A stretch of 64,000 nucleotides of DNA from an uncultured Lachnospiraceae bacterium (lineage in GTDB: Bacteria > Bacillota > Clostridia > Lachnospirales > Lachnospiraceae). Within the stretch, counting starts at the first letter, position 1. Each line of letters starts with the position of its first letter. The DNA lies in contig CATLGW010000006.1 in assembly GCA_949948715.1 (NCBI GenBank), positions 1 through 64,000 of the forward strand, read 5' to 3'. The position numbers and the translations under genes are program-made. Below, piece by piece: positions 43,970-53,628 of this stretch. The notes under the pieces are model-generated. The model searched no databases. It was given only the letters and a program-made list of their open reading frames with translations, and was not told the DNA's origin.

Positions 43970-45145
43970 ATGTATATTGTAGGCGGCAAAATCAAAACCA
44001 TAGCAAAGGGCGATATCGACCAGGGTGTGATCCGTATTAAGGACGGCAAAATTGCGGCCGTGGGGAGCAGGGACCAGGTTCCTGTAAAGCCCGGGCCGGG
44101 AGAGCAGGTGCTGACGGTGGAAAACGGGCTGATCATGCCCGGAATCCTGGAGGCTCACTGTCATATGGGCATTACGGAGGAAAAGAAAGGGATGGAGGGG
44201 GACGACTGCAACGAGACGGTGGACCCCATGACCCCTTACCTTCGGGCCATCGACGCCGTCAATCCCATGGATGCCGCCTTTGACGACGCTGTGAGGGCGG
44301 GCATCACCGGAGCTATGATCGGTCCGGGCAGCTCCAACGTGGCGGGAGGACAGTTTGCTTTTATAAAGACCAGGGGCAGGCGGGTGGACGATCTGGTGGT
44401 CAAGGCACCCGCCGCCATGAAGGTGGCCTTCGGGGAGAACCCGAAGGTCAATTACTCCGGCCAGGGCATGAGTCCCTCCACGAGAATGGCCATTGCGGGA
44501 ATGCTTCGCAGGGAGCTCTCAGAGGCGGCGGCTTATCTGCAAAGGAAGGAGGCCGCCGCCAAAAACGGGGATGATTTTGAGGAGGACTTCGCAAAGGAGT
44601 GCTGGATTCCGGTGTTGAATAGGGAAATTCCCTTAAAAGCCCATGCCCATCGGGTGGACGATATTTTCACCGCCATCCGCATCGCCAGAGAATTCAATTT
44701 GAAGCTCACGCTGGATCACTGCTCCGAGGGACATCTGATCGCCGAGGAGCTGGCTGCGGAGGGATTTCCTGCCATTGTGGGTCCGGATTTGGCCAGCCGC
44801 AGCAAGATCGAGGTACAAAATGTGGCGTTTAAAACGGCCGGGGTGCTGAACCGGGCGGGGGTGATGACCGCGGTGACCACAGATCATCCGGTCTCTCTGA
44901 TACAATCCCTGCCTCTCTGCGCGGGGTTGGCAGTGAAATCGGGGCTTCCCCTGGAGGAGGGGTACAAGGCCATTACTCTGTATCCTGCCATTATCTGCGG
45001 CGTGTCTGACAGGCTGGGCAGCATAGAGGTGGGTAAAGACGCGGACCTTGCCATATTTGACGGCAGTCCCATGGAGATATTTACCAACACTCTGTACACT
45101 CTCATTGACGGGAAAATCGTTTATGACGCCTCCGGGGACAATTGA
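43970..45145 (+). CDS. Amidohydrolase (imidazolonepropionase-like)
   Basis: 391 residues. MYIVGGKIKTIA is followed by MPGILEAHCHMG, whose His-x-His binds metal, then KAHAHRVDDIF, LTLDHCSEGH and VTTDHPVSL, and the C-terminal beta-sandwich with VGKDADLAIFDGSP. These are features of the imidazolonepropionase/dihydropyrimidinase-like amidohydrolases, whose substrates are usually cyclic amides. None can be named here. A GGGGGAAG ribosome site is close to the ATG. It is probably a separate unit from the SpoIIQ-like gene. Confidence 0.85.
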   Translation: MYIVGGKIKTIAKGDIDQGVIRIKDGKIAAVGSRDQVPVKPGPGEQVLTVENGLIMPGILEAHCHMGITEEKKGMEGDDCNETVDPMTPYLRAIDAVNPMDAAFDDAVRAGITGAMIGPGSSNVAGGQFAFIKTRGRRVDDLVVKAPAAMKVAFGENPKVNYSGQGMSPSTRMAIAGMLRRELSEAAAYLQRKEAAAKNGDDFEEDFAKECWIPVLNREIPLKAHAHRVDDIFTAIRIAREFNLKLTLDHCSEGHLIAEELAAEGFPAIVGPDLASRSKIEVQNVAFKTAGVLNRAGVMTAVTTDHPVSLIQSLPLCAGLAVKSGLPLEEGYKAITLYPAIICGVSDRLGSIEVGKDADLAIFDGSPMEIFTNTLYTLIDGKIVYDASGDN

Positions 45146-45157
45146 ATGAAAATCGCA

Positions 45158-45185
45158 TTGCTTTATGCCGGATTCATGTTAAAAT
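45158..45185 (+). promoter_or_regulatory. Promoter of the GH9-like lipoprotein gene
   Basis: TTGCTT, a 16-nt spacer and TAAAAT, 45 nt before the GTG start. Confidence 0.5.
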
Positions 45186-45229
45186 AGAAAGGTAGCGGTA
45201 GTGACGGATCTTACATTTGGAGGAAGACA

Positions 45230-46516
45230 GTGAAGGGATTGAGAAAGGTGGCCGCGGGGCTTGTCTCCTGTGTGGTGACGGCGTCCCTGTGCATCGGATG
45301 TGGGGCGGCGCCGCAGCAGGCGAAAGATGCCCCGAGGACGCTGCCCGTCAGCATGGAGAGCACACCTGTGCTGGATTATACGGCGCCTGTGCTGACTCCC
45401 AATATTATGGTGAATCAGAGCGGATACCAGACCGGCGGGAACAACACGGCGTTTCTCAAGGGTGAGAAGCTGCCGGAGAGCTTTCGCGTGATAGAGAGCG
45501 GGAGCGGAGACGTGGTGTACACGGATAGTATTGAACAGGCGGTGTTTGACGAGGAGTTGGGAGTGTATACGGGCTTTGCCGACTTCGGGGATTTCCTGGG
45601 CTCCCGGGAGGAGATGTATTATCTGGAATGTGACTACATCGGAAAATCCTATACCTTTTCCATTCGTCCCGACGGATACCGCAGGCTGTTTTTGAGTCTC
45701 TATACGGAGATCTGCCGGGACTGTGAGTCGGAGGAGGTTTCCCTAAACGATGTGATTGCGCTGCTGGTGGCTTTTGAGAGATACAGTCAGATTTTTCCGG
45801 ATGAAAATGGGGACGAGGTTCCCGATGTGATGAAGGTTGTGAGGGAATGGACTGCCAGGTTGGACTACGGCCAGCTTGATGCGGACCAGGGCTCCCTGTA
45901 TGCGGCCTGTCTGGCAAAGTTCAGCTATCTCTACCAGAAGTATGATATTGATTACGCCACGGAATGCCTGCAGTTGGCATCCACGGCATTCGCGCAGTCA
46001 CAGGGCACTCTGCAGAAGGATGCGGAGAGCTTTTTTGCGCTGACCGAGCTGTACCGGGCCACCGGGTTGTATACATACCGCAATCAGATTTTGGACTATA
46101 AGACTTTTTTTCAGAGCGGCAGTAGCCTGATGGAGGAGAACGGATATCTGGACGGGGCCATGACGTATATGGTTACCAGACAGAGAGTGGATGTGGAGCT
46201 GTGCCGGCTCTTTATGGATGCCCTGATAACCAGGGGCGAGGAGATCTCCCGGAGGCATGACGAGATGATCTCCCCGGTGGATGCCAGGAACAACGGAGCG
46301 GATGATCTTTTGCGCCAGGCGGAGCAGATCGCCTGTGCCAATTATGTGCTGAACAGCTATCAATATGATTGGGTGCTGGAGGAAATCCTGCACTATCTAA
46401 TGGGATGCAATCTTGAGTCCGTGAGCTTTTATCCAGGGGAGTCCCGCAGCAGCTATCTGACGCTTTTGGCGAGGCTTGCATGGGTAAAGGAATATGAGAC
46501 AGCCTCGGGCACATAG
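45230..46516 (+). CDS. GH9-like lipoprotein, catalytic site apparently lost
   Basis: 428 residues. A lipoprotein signal (hydrophobic stretch, then CIGC) is at 10-26. Residues about 53-150 look like the N-terminal Ig-like domain of GH9 cellulases (PNIMVNQSGYQTGG), followed by an all-alpha (alpha/alpha)6-type region with PDENGDEVPDVMKVVREW. The GH9 DAGD catalytic motif and the terminal Glu are not seen, so it may bind rather than cut glycans. The start is GTG with GGAGG 7 nt upstream. Ddl follows after a short gap. Confidence 0.65.
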   Translation: MKGLRKVAAGLVSCVVTASLCIGCGAAPQQAKDAPRTLPVSMESTPVLDYTAPVLTPNIMVNQSGYQTGGNNTAFLKGEKLPESFRVIESGSGDVVYTDSIEQAVFDEELGVYTGFADFGDFLGSREEMYYLECDYIGKSYTFSIRPDGYRRLFLSLYTEICRDCESEEVSLNDVIALLVAFERYSQIFPDENGDEVPDVMKVVREWTARLDYGQLDADQGSLYAACLAKFSYLYQKYDIDYATECLQLASTAFAQSQGTLQKDAESFFALTELYRATGLYTYRNQILDYKTFFQSGSSLMEENGYLDGAMTYMVTRQRVDVELCRLFMDALITRGEEISRRHDEMISPVDARNNGADDLLRQAEQIACANYVLNSYQYDWVLEEILHYLMGCNLESVSFYPGESRSSYLTLLARLAWVKEYETASGT

Positions 46517-46568
46517 ACTGAAACAGGGTGTGACTGCGGGCGCAAAGAGAATATGAGAGGAAAAGAGA

Positions 46569-47603
46569 ATGAAGGTAGTGGTATTGGCTGGGGGAACCAG
46601 CACGGAGCGGGATGTCTCCTTGAGCTCAGGAGGAATGATTTATCGGGCCCTGAAGAAAAAGGGCCACCGGGCCATTCTTCTGGACGTCTATCTGGGGTAT
46701 GAGGGGGAGACGGAGGATATCTTTGAGCGGGAGGAGGATTGGTCGGCCCAGGTGGGGGCCATCACGGAGCAAAACCCTGACGTGGAGGCGGTGAAGGCTC
46801 TGCGGCCCGACGGCGACAGGTACTTTTTCGGCCCCAATGTCCTTGAGATCTGCAGAAGAGCGGACGCGGTGTTTATGGCGCTTCACGGGGCAAACGGCGA
46901 GGACGGCAAGATTCAGGCGTGCTTTGAGCTGATGGGCATCCCCTACACCGGTACGGATTTTGTCAGCTCCGCCATAGCCATGGACAAGGGGATCAGCAAG
47001 GATATCTTCAGGGCGTGGAATATCCCCACCCCGGCGGGAATCAGACTGCGCAGTGGGGAGGAGGAGAGGGCCCGGGTGCCCTATCCCTGCATTGTCAAAG
47101 CCTGCTGCGGCGGGTCCAGCGTGGGGGTTGGCATCGCCAGGAATGACGCAGAGTATGCGGCGGCGAAGGAGGAAGCTTTTCGGTACGATGAGGAAGTGAT
47201 CATCGAGCAGTACATAGAGGGAAGGGAGTTTTCGGTGGGAGTGCTGGACGGCAGAGCCCTGCCCGTCATAGAGATGGCTCCCAAGGAGGGCTTCTACGAT
47301 TATAAGAACAAGTATCAGGCCGGGGAAACGGTGGAAACCTGCCCGGCAGACCTGCCAAAGGAGCAGGCGGCCAAGCTGCAGGAGACGGCGGAGCGGGTTT
47401 TTGCCGCCCTTCGTCTGAAAAGTTATGCCCGCATGGATTTTCGCATGAATCCCCAGGGGGAAATCTTTTGTCTGGAGGCCAACACGCTGCCGGGGATGAC
47501 TGCCATTTCTCTGTTTCCGCAGGAGGCGGCGGCGGTGGGCATTGGATTTGAAGATCTGTGCGAAAGGATTTTGCAGATGGCATCCCGGGATATGACCTGG
47601 TAG
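46569..47603 (+). CDS. ddl: D-alanine-D-alanine ligase
   Basis: 344 residues, ATP-grasp. VVVLAGGTSTERDVSLSSG, MALHGANGEDGKIQACFE, YTGTDFVSSAIAMDK, VKACCGGSSVGVGIA, and the C-terminal ANTLPGMTA are Ddl blocks. The specificity loop contains YDYKNKY, the form found in D-Ala enzymes rather than the D-Lac or D-Ser ligases. It supplies the dipeptide to MurF, whose gene follows. AGAGGAAAAGAG precedes the ATG. Confidence 0.95.
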   Translation: MKVVVLAGGTSTERDVSLSSGGMIYRALKKKGHRAILLDVYLGYEGETEDIFEREEDWSAQVGAITEQNPDVEAVKALRPDGDRYFFGPNVLEICRRADAVFMALHGANGEDGKIQACFELMGIPYTGTDFVSSAIAMDKGISKDIFRAWNIPTPAGIRLRSGEEERARVPYPCIVKACCGGSSVGVGIARNDAEYAAAKEEAFRYDEEVIIEQYIEGREFSVGVLDGRALPVIEMAPKEGFYDYKNKYQAGETVETCPADLPKEQAAKLQETAERVFAALRLKSYARMDFRMNPQGEIFCLEANTLPGMTAISLFPQEAAAVGIGFEDLCERILQMASRDMTW

Positions 47604-47681
47604 GAAGGCCCGGAAAGAAGCAGTTGTGACAGTGGGACGCCGGGGCTGTGCGGCGGATGATGAAAGGACAGGTGGAGCCTC

Positions 47682-49112
47682 ATGGAATTGACGATAGCTG
47701 AAATTGAAAGGGCCTGCGGGGGCAGATTGGCGGTTCAGGGAGCGGAAGCCGGGGAGAGGGTGACCTCTGTGGCGATTGATTCCCGCCGGGTGACGGAGGG
47801 CGGCGTCTTTGCCGCCGCGCCGGGGGCCCGGGTGGACGGGCACCGTTTTATCGGCCAGGTCTTTGAGCGGGGGGCAAGCCTGGTGCTGACCCAGAAGGAG
47901 CCGGAGCAGGTGGAGAAGGAGCACGGGGTGGATCCCCGGCTGTGGGGCAGCTATCTGCTGGTGGAGGATACCTACGCCGCCCTTCGGCGGCTGGCGGAGT
48001 ACTACCGGGGCAAACTCTCCATTCCCGTGGTGGGAATCACCGGCAGTGTGGGGAAGACCAGCACCAAGGAGCTCATAGCAGGGGTGCTCTCCGTGAAATA
48101 CAATGTGCTGAAGACCGAGGGAAATTACAATAACGAGATCGGCGTGCCCCTGACGCTTCTGCGCATCCGCCCGGAACACACGGCGGCGGTGGTGGAGATG
48201 GGGATCAGCGATTTCGGAGAAATGCACAGGCTCAGCAGGATGGCGCGGCCCGATGTATGTGTGATCACAAACATCGGACAGAGCCATCTGGAAAGCTTAA
48301 AGACCAGGGACGGAATCCTGCGGGCCAAGTCCGAAATGTTCGACTATATGGCTCCGGAGGCGGAGGTGTGCTTAAACGGGGAGGACGATAAGCTGGCCGC
48401 CGTCACTCAGGTGGCGGGGCGGCAGACCCGCTTTTTTGGCCTGGGGGGAAATGAGGCCGAGGAGGTCTATATCACGGATGTGACAAGCAGAGGACTCAGG
48501 GGCAGCGACTGCATTCTGCACCTGGGGGGAGCCTCCCGCGGGGACCGCACCTATCCGCTGCACATTTCTGCGCCGGGGGCCCATATGGTGATGAATGGGG
48601 CTGCCGCGGCCTGTGTGGCGACCTGTCTGGGACTGACTCCGGAGCAGATCTGCGCCGGGCTGGGCCGGGTGAAGGCGGTAAGCGGCCGGGATGAGCTGTT
48701 CTGGCTGCCGAAGTATACCCTTATCGACAGCAGTTACAATGCCAATCCGGTGTCCATGGAGGCGGCCATAGACTTGCTGGCATTGGGGGAGGGCGTGAAG
48801 ACGGCTGTTTTGGGAGATATGTTTGAGCTGGGGGAGGAATCCGACAGTATGCACGCCCAGGTAGGCGCTTATGCGGCGGGGAAGGGAATTGACCGGATTG
48901 TATGCGTGGGGGAGCGCTCCAGGCAAATGTTCGAAGCCGCCCGCAGGGAAGCCCGCCGGGGGCAGCAGGCGTTCTATTTTGCCCACAGACAGGAGCTTAT
49001 AGAGCTTTTGGAGAGAGAGCCGGGAAGCCTGGTTTCCCCGGGGGGATGCGTGCTGGTCAAGGCCTCCCACGGCATGGAATTTAAGGAGATCGCAGATTTG
49101 CTTAAGAACTAG
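47682..49112 (+). CDS. murF: UDP-MurNAc-tripeptide:D-Ala-D-Ala ligase
   Basis: 476 residues. GITGSVGKTSTKELIAG is the ATP P-loop; TEGNYNNEIGVPLTLL is diagnostic for MurF; DSSYNANPVSMEAAI and GDMFELGEESDSMH follow. Adds the dipeptide made by Ddl to the muropeptide in the last cytosolic step. Eighty nt separate it from ddl. It converges with plsC. Confidence 0.96.
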   Translation: MELTIAEIERACGGRLAVQGAEAGERVTSVAIDSRRVTEGGVFAAAPGARVDGHRFIGQVFERGASLVLTQKEPEQVEKEHGVDPRLWGSYLLVEDTYAALRRLAEYYRGKLSIPVVGITGSVGKTSTKELIAGVLSVKYNVLKTEGNYNNEIGVPLTLLRIRPEHTAAVVEMGISDFGEMHRLSRMARPDVCVITNIGQSHLESLKTRDGILRAKSEMFDYMAPEAEVCLNGEDDKLAAVTQVAGRQTRFFGLGGNEAEEVYITDVTSRGLRGSDCILHLGGASRGDRTYPLHISAPGAHMVMNGAAAACVATCLGLTPEQICAGLGRVKAVSGRDELFWLPKYTLIDSSYNANPVSMEAAIDLLALGEGVKTAVLGDMFELGEESDSMHAQVGAYAAGKGIDRIVCVGERSRQMFEAARREARRGQQAFYFAHRQELIELLEREPGSLVSPGGCVLVKASHGMEFKEIADLLKN

Positions 49113-49139
49113 TGTGTCGGCACACCAGGGGCGGCAGGA

Positions 49140-49880
49140 TTATCCGAAGTATTCCTTTTTGTTTTTAAAATAGTGCTCCTGGATGATGGCGCCGACATAG
49201 GAACCGATGTTTTTCCGGTCCTCCCGTTCCAGCTCCTTCATATAGACGGGGGGACAGTACTCGATGACCACGGTGGCTTTCTTGATCTTGGGAAGGTGAT
49301 CCTCGAAGATGGCGGCGGAATTCACGATGGACATGGGGATGATGGGGACGTTCCCCTTCTCCGCTATCTTGAAGCTTCCGTCGTGAAGGGGGAGGAAGGT
49401 ATCGTTTACCTTGTTGCGGGTGCCCTCCGGAAAAATACAGATGGAGATACCGTTTTTTACCTTATCCACGGCGGTGAGAATCGTTTTTAATCCTTCCTTC
49501 AGATTTTCTCTGTCCAGAAAGAGACAGTGCAGATTGCGCATCCAGGTGCGCAGGAGAGGCCATTTCAGCATCTCCTTCTTGGCGATATAGCCGGTGAGCC
49601 GGGGCACCCGCATATAGGTCATAACCACGTCAAAATAGCTTCTGTGGTTTCCCACGTAGAGCACGGCGGTGTCCTGGGGGATATTTTCCTCACCCAGGAT
49701 GATCATTTTGGTGCCGGCCAGGCGCATGATGCCCCGGAAGGCCCATTGGACGATGGCCAGCGAGCTTTTGGATTTGAGTTCGGGATTAAACCTGCCGATG
49801 ATCCACTCCACCAGCATAACGGGAATGGACAGTACCAGAAACAGTATGAGAAACGAAGCCACCAGAAATAGTCTTATCAT
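49140..49880 (-). CDS. plsC: 1-acyl-sn-glycerol-3-phosphate acyltransferase
   Basis: 246 residues. A membrane helix at 3-25 anchors the protein; the catalytic NHRSYFDV (His-x4-Asp) is at about 78 and IFPEGTRNK at about 150. It makes phosphatidic acid from lysophosphatidate. The ribosome site is AGAGG. The gene is convergent with murF. Confidence 0.92.
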   Translation of the reverse strand: MIRLFLVASFLILFLVLSIPVMLVEWIIGRFNPELKSKSSLAIVQWAFRGIMRLAGTKMIILGEENIPQDTAVLYVGNHRSYFDVVMTYMRVPRLTGYIAKKEMLKWPLLRTWMRNLHCLFLDRENLKEGLKTILTAVDKVKNGISICIFPEGTRNKVNDTFLPLHDGSFKIAEKGNVPIIPMSIVNSAAIFEDHLPKIKKATVVIEYCPPVYMKELEREDRKNIGSYVGAIIQEHYFKNKKEYFG

Positions 49881-49914
49881 ATGAAAAACCTCTCTTTTTC
49901 AGTCAATCCGCTTG

Positions 49915-49920
49915 ATTATA
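49915..49920 (-). promoter_or_regulatory. -10 element of the plsC promoter
   Basis: TATAAT on the minus strand preceded by TGA (extended -10). No clear -35 is seen. Confidence 0.45.
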
Positions 49921-49979
49921 TCATAAAAAAATCCAAAAGTACATAAATATAAGCAAAACAAAGTGAAATGGAATGTAAA

Positions 49980-50387
49980 ATGAAAAAGTTGAAATGTCTT
50001 GCGGCGCTGCTTCTTGTGGCTGTGCTGCTGGGAGGCTGTACCTTTCTGTCGGATGAGCGGGTCAAACTTAGGGATTTGGACTTTACCGTGCTGTCGGAGG
50101 AGCTGATACCGGAGGAGCTGGCAGGGATCATAGCGGAGAAAAAGGCGGAGGCCTTCAAACTGACCTACAGTGACAATGAATTTCTGTACATATGCATCGG
50201 ATACGGGGAGCAGGCCACGGGAGGCTACAGCATAGCCGTGAACGAGCTGTATCTCACGGACAGCGCGGTGTATGTGAACACCCTTCTGCTGGGTCCCCAG
50301 CCCTCCGAGAAGAATAATCCGGCGCCCTCCTACCCCTATATTGTCATCAAGACGGAATATCTGGACCAGACGGTGATTTTTGAGTAA
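49980..50387 (+). CDS. Lipoprotein with a PrcB-like domain
   Basis: 135 residues from ATG 49980, which has GGAA upstream. The signal ends in the lipobox LLGGC, so it is probably a membrane-anchored lipoprotein. The C-terminal part (GYSIAVNELYLTDSAVYVNT, then PYIVIKTEY) matches the PrcB C-terminal domain known from a spirochaete protease complex; no protease is adjacent. The function here is unknown. It may be transcribed on its own ahead of pyrC. Confidence 0.7.
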   Translation: MKKLKCLAALLLVAVLLGGCTFLSDERVKLRDLDFTVLSEELIPEELAGIIAEKKAEAFKLTYSDNEFLYICIGYGEQATGGYSIAVNELYLTDSAVYVNTLLLGPQPSEKNNPAPSYPYIVIKTEYLDQTVIFE

Positions 50388-50400
50388 AAAGTTTTAATAT

Positions 50401-50428
50401 TTGCTTTTTTGGGGAAACATGATACACT
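50401..50428 (+). promoter_or_regulatory. pyrC operon promoter
   Basis: TTGCTT, a 16-nt spacer and TACACT with TGA ahead (extended -10). It lies 30 nt before the pyrC start. No PyrR-type attenuator was recognised. Confidence 0.6.
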
Positions 50429-50457
50429 AAAGGGAATAAAAGGTACAAAGGCGGGAT

Positions 50458-51732
50458 ATGAGGATGCTGTTGATTCAAAACGCAACTGTAATGGATCCCC
50501 GGTCGGGATTCGAAGGGGTCTGCGATATTCTGATCGAAGGGGATAAAATCTCCGAAATGGGGAGAAATCTGGCTTTGCCGGCCGGGAACTGTCAGGTGAT
50601 TGACGCCGGAGGGCTTGTGGCTGCGCCGGGACTGGTGGATGTGCACGTGCATTTCAGGGAGCCGGGATTTACCGAGAAGGAGGATATATCCACCGGCGCG
50701 GCGGCGGCGGCCAGAGGGGGCTTCACCTCCGTGGTGCTGATGGCCAACACGAAACCTCCCGTGGACAATGAGGAAACGGTGCGCTACGTGCTGGAGCGGG
50801 GAAGCGGGACGGGAATTCACGTGTACACCTGCGCCAATGTGACGGTGGGGATGAAGGGGAAAGAGCTGGTGGATATGGAGGGACTGGCGGAGGCCGGAGC
50901 GGTCGGATTTACGGACGACGGAATCCCCCTCCTTGACGGGGAACTGGTGCGCCGGGCCATGGAGAGGGCGGCGGTCCGGGATATGCCCTTAAGCTTCCAC
51001 GAAGAGGATCCTGCCCTCATTGAGAACAACGGCATCAACAGGGGGAAGGCCAGCGAATACTTCGGGCTGGGGGGCTCGCCCCGGGAGGCGGAGATCCGGC
51101 TGGTGGAGCGGGACGTAAGGCTGGCCCGGGAGACGGGAGCGGAAATCCTGATCCAGCATATCAGCGCGAAAGAGAGCGTGGAGCTGGTACGCCGGGCCAG
51201 GGAGACTTATCCGGACATCCATGCCGAGGCTACGCCCCATCACTTCACTCTGACAGAGGATGCTCTGATTCGCTACGGCACTCTGGCGAAGATGAATCCG
51301 CCCCTCAGGGAGGAGGCGGACAGGCAGGCCATCCTGGCGGGGCTGGCGGACGGCGTGATCGATATTATCGCCACGGACCACGCGCCCCACACGGCGCAGG
51401 AGAAGGCCAGGCCCCTGACGGAGGCACCCAGTGGCATTATCGGTCTGGAGACGGCGCTGTCTCTGGGCGTCACGGAGCTTGTGGAGAGGGGCGTGCTCAC
51501 CATGATGGAGCTGATCAGGAAAATGAGCCTCAATCCCGCCAAACTCTACAGGCTGAATGCCGGATATCTGGCAAAGGGAGGGCCCGCGGACCTTGTGCTC
51601 ATCGACAGGGAGGCTGTGTCCGTGGTGGGAGATTTCGCCTCCAAGGCCTCCAATTCCCCCTTTACGGGCTGGGAGCTTAAAGGGAAGGTAACGGCTACTG
51701 TATGCGGCGGGCAGGTGGTCTATAGGGCGTAA
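50458..51732 (+). CDS. pyrC: Dihydroorotase
   Basis: 424 residues. Ring closure of carbamoyl-aspartate to dihydroorotate. DVHVHFREPGFTEKEDI carries the metal His pair; the remaining blocks are FTDDGIPLLDG, HAEATPHHFTLTEDAL and ATDHAPHTAQEKA. This is the class I type of dihydroorotase common in Firmicutes. AAAGGCGGG precedes ATG 50458; ATG 50464 is an alternative. First gene of a pyrC-pyrK-pyrD set. Confidence 0.95.
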   Translation: MRMLLIQNATVMDPRSGFEGVCDILIEGDKISEMGRNLALPAGNCQVIDAGGLVAAPGLVDVHVHFREPGFTEKEDISTGAAAAARGGFTSVVLMANTKPPVDNEETVRYVLERGSGTGIHVYTCANVTVGMKGKELVDMEGLAEAGAVGFTDDGIPLLDGELVRRAMERAAVRDMPLSFHEEDPALIENNGINRGKASEYFGLGGSPREAEIRLVERDVRLARETGAEILIQHISAKESVELVRRARETYPDIHAEATPHHFTLTEDALIRYGTLAKMNPPLREEADRQAILAGLADGVIDIIATDHAPHTAQEKARPLTEAPSGIIGLETALSLGVTELVERGVLTMMELIRKMSLNPAKLYRLNAGYLAKGGPADLVLIDREAVSVVGDFASKASNSPFTGWELKGKVTATVCGGQVVYRA

Positions 51733-51843
51733 AGCGCCCCCGGCGATAAGGTTTTTGATAAGGAGGAGGCGGGGCTTTGCGTATGCGCGCCGTCTGCCAC
51801 AAGGCCCCTAATCAACGAAGAACGGTGCAGAAATGAGGAATCT

Positions 51844-52641
51844 ATGGAAAAAAGACGAAAAGAAAACGGCAGGGTGCTCTCACAGAAAGAGATAGCGCCG
51901 CAGATTTTTGATATGTGGATTGGGACAGGCCTGGCGGCCCAAGCGCGGCCGGGACAATTTATCGGGGTATATCCCAGGGATAAGAGCACGCTTTTGCCCA
52001 GGCCTATCAGTATCTGTCAGGCGGATCGGGAAAGGCAGGCGCTTCGCATTGTCTACCGTGTGGCAGGGCGGGGCACGGAGGAGTTCTCCCACTACAAGGA
52101 GGGGGACGAGATCGCGATATTGGGTACGCTGGGCAACGGCTTCCCCCTGGAGGCCGCGGAGGGGAAGCGAGTTCTTCTCATGGGAGGAGGCATCGGTATT
52201 CCCCCCCTGCTTGCGGTGGCAGAGGCATTGTCAGGGACCCTGGGGGAGGCCGGGGCGGATATTCGCACGGTCCTGGGATACCGGGACAGCGGGCTCTTTT
52301 TGAAGGAGGATTTCCGCCGATACGGAGCCGTGTATGTGGCGGCCGAGGACGGGAGCGTGGGCATCAGGGGCAATGTGATGGACGCCGTGGCTGCGGAGAA
52401 TCTTGCGGCGGATGTGATCTATGCCTGCGGCCCCATGCCCATGCTCCGGGCAATCAAGGGTTACGCCGCACAGCAAGGGATAGATGCCTATATTTCTCTG
52501 GAGGAGCACATGGCCTGCGGCGTGGGGGCCTGTCTGGGCTGTGTGGTGAAGACAAAGGAGATAAACCGCCACTCCCATGTAAACAACGCGCGTATCTGCA
52601 CGGAGGGGCCGGTCTTTGAGGCAAAGGAGGTGGAAATCTGA
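51844..52641 (+). CDS. pyrK: Dihydroorotate dehydrogenase electron-transfer subunit
   Basis: 265 residues. Starts with an FAD/NAD-binding reductase fold (GQFIGVYPRDKSTLLPRPIS, and LLMGGGIGIPPLLAVAE). The 2Fe-2S cysteines lie near the C-terminus (ACGVGACLGC, and RICTEGPVF). Passes electrons between NAD and the PyrD flavin. Its stop overlaps the pyrD start by one base (TGATG). Confidence 0.93.
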   Translation: MEKRRKENGRVLSQKEIAPQIFDMWIGTGLAAQARPGQFIGVYPRDKSTLLPRPISICQADRERQALRIVYRVAGRGTEEFSHYKEGDEIAILGTLGNGFPLEAAEGKRVLLMGGGIGIPPLLAVAEALSGTLGEAGADIRTVLGYRDSGLFLKEDFRRYGAVYVAAEDGSVGIRGNVMDAVAAENLAADVIYACGPMPMLRAIKGYAAQQGIDAYISLEEHMACGVGACLGCVVKTKEINRHSHVNNARICTEGPVFEAKEVEI

Positions 52642-53546
52642 TGAACACACAGGTAACGATTGCCGGGGTTACGCTTAAGAACCCTGTTATGACAGCCTCC
52701 GGAACCTTTGGTTCCGGCATGGAATATTCCAGGTTTGTGGATCTCAACCGCCTTGGGGCCGTGGTCACCAAGGGGGTGGCCAACGTACCCTGGCCCGGAA
52801 ATCCAACGCCCAGAGTGGCGGAGGTGTACGGCGGTATGCTCAATGCCATCGGTCTTCAGAATCCCGGGGTGGATGTGATGCTGGAGCGGGACATTCCTTT
52901 TTTGAAGCAGTTTGACACAAATATTATCGTGAATGTCTGCGGCAAGACCGTGGAGGAATACGTGGAGGTGGTGGAGAAGCTGGGGGACGAGTCCGCCGTG
53001 GCCATGCTGGAGATCAATGTGTCCTGCCCCAATGTGAAGGAGGGAGCCATCGCCTTCGGGCAGAAGGCGGATGCGCTGTATCACATCACCGCGGAGCTGA
53101 AAAAGCATGCCAGACAACCGCTGATGATGAAGCTGAGTCCCAATGTGACGGATATCGTGGAGATGGCGAAGGCGGCGGAGGCGGCGGGAGCCGACGCTCT
53201 GTCCCTGATCAACACTCTGACGGGCATGAAGATAGATATCTACAAAAGGAAGTTTGTCCTGGCCAACAAGACCGGGGGTATGAGCGGCCCGGCCATCAAA
53301 CCCGTGGCCCTGCGCATGGTCTATCAGACGGCCCGGGCGGTGAAGATTCCCGTGGTGGGCATGGGCGGCATCGGAAGCGCCGAGGATGCCGTGGAATTTC
53401 TTCTGGCGGGAGCCACCGCGGTGAGCATTGGCGCTATGAACTTCGTGAACCCCTATGTCACGGAGGAGGTGGTAAAGGGGATAGAGGATTATATGGCGCA
53501 GTGCGGTGTGGAGGATATTAACGAGCTGATCGGGGCCGTGGAATAG
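52641..53546 (+). CDS. pyrD: Dihydroorotate dehydrogenase B, catalytic subunit
   Basis: 301 residues, class 1B. NPVMTASGTFGSGMEYSRF starts the barrel; NVSCPNVKEGAIAFGQ has the catalytic Cys of the class 1B type; VVGMGGIGSAEDAVEFLLAG binds the flavin phosphate. Oxidises dihydroorotate to orotate with PyrK. Pyrimidine genes carA, pyrB and pyrF are not in the window. Confidence 0.95.
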   Translation: MNTQVTIAGVTLKNPVMTASGTFGSGMEYSRFVDLNRLGAVVTKGVANVPWPGNPTPRVAEVYGGMLNAIGLQNPGVDVMLERDIPFLKQFDTNIIVNVCGKTVEEYVEVVEKLGDESAVAMLEINVSCPNVKEGAIAFGQKADALYHITAELKKHARQPLMMKLSPNVTDIVEMAKAAEAAGADALSLINTLTGMKIDIYKRKFVLANKTGGMSGPAIKPVALRMVYQTARAVKIPVVGMGGIGSAEDAVEFLLAGATAVSIGAMNFVNPYVTEEVVKGIEDYMAQCGVEDINELIGAVE

Positions 53547-53628
53547 GGAAACTTCTCGAAATATTCATTTTTATCAAAATACCTTCATATAAATATGTAT
53601 ATCAGTATTTATAGGGAGGTATTTTTGC

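Noticed and set aside
46626..48287. Minus-strand ORF of 553 codons opposite ddl and murF
   Set aside because: Antisense shadow of two certain genes; low-complexity His/Pro/Arg composition.
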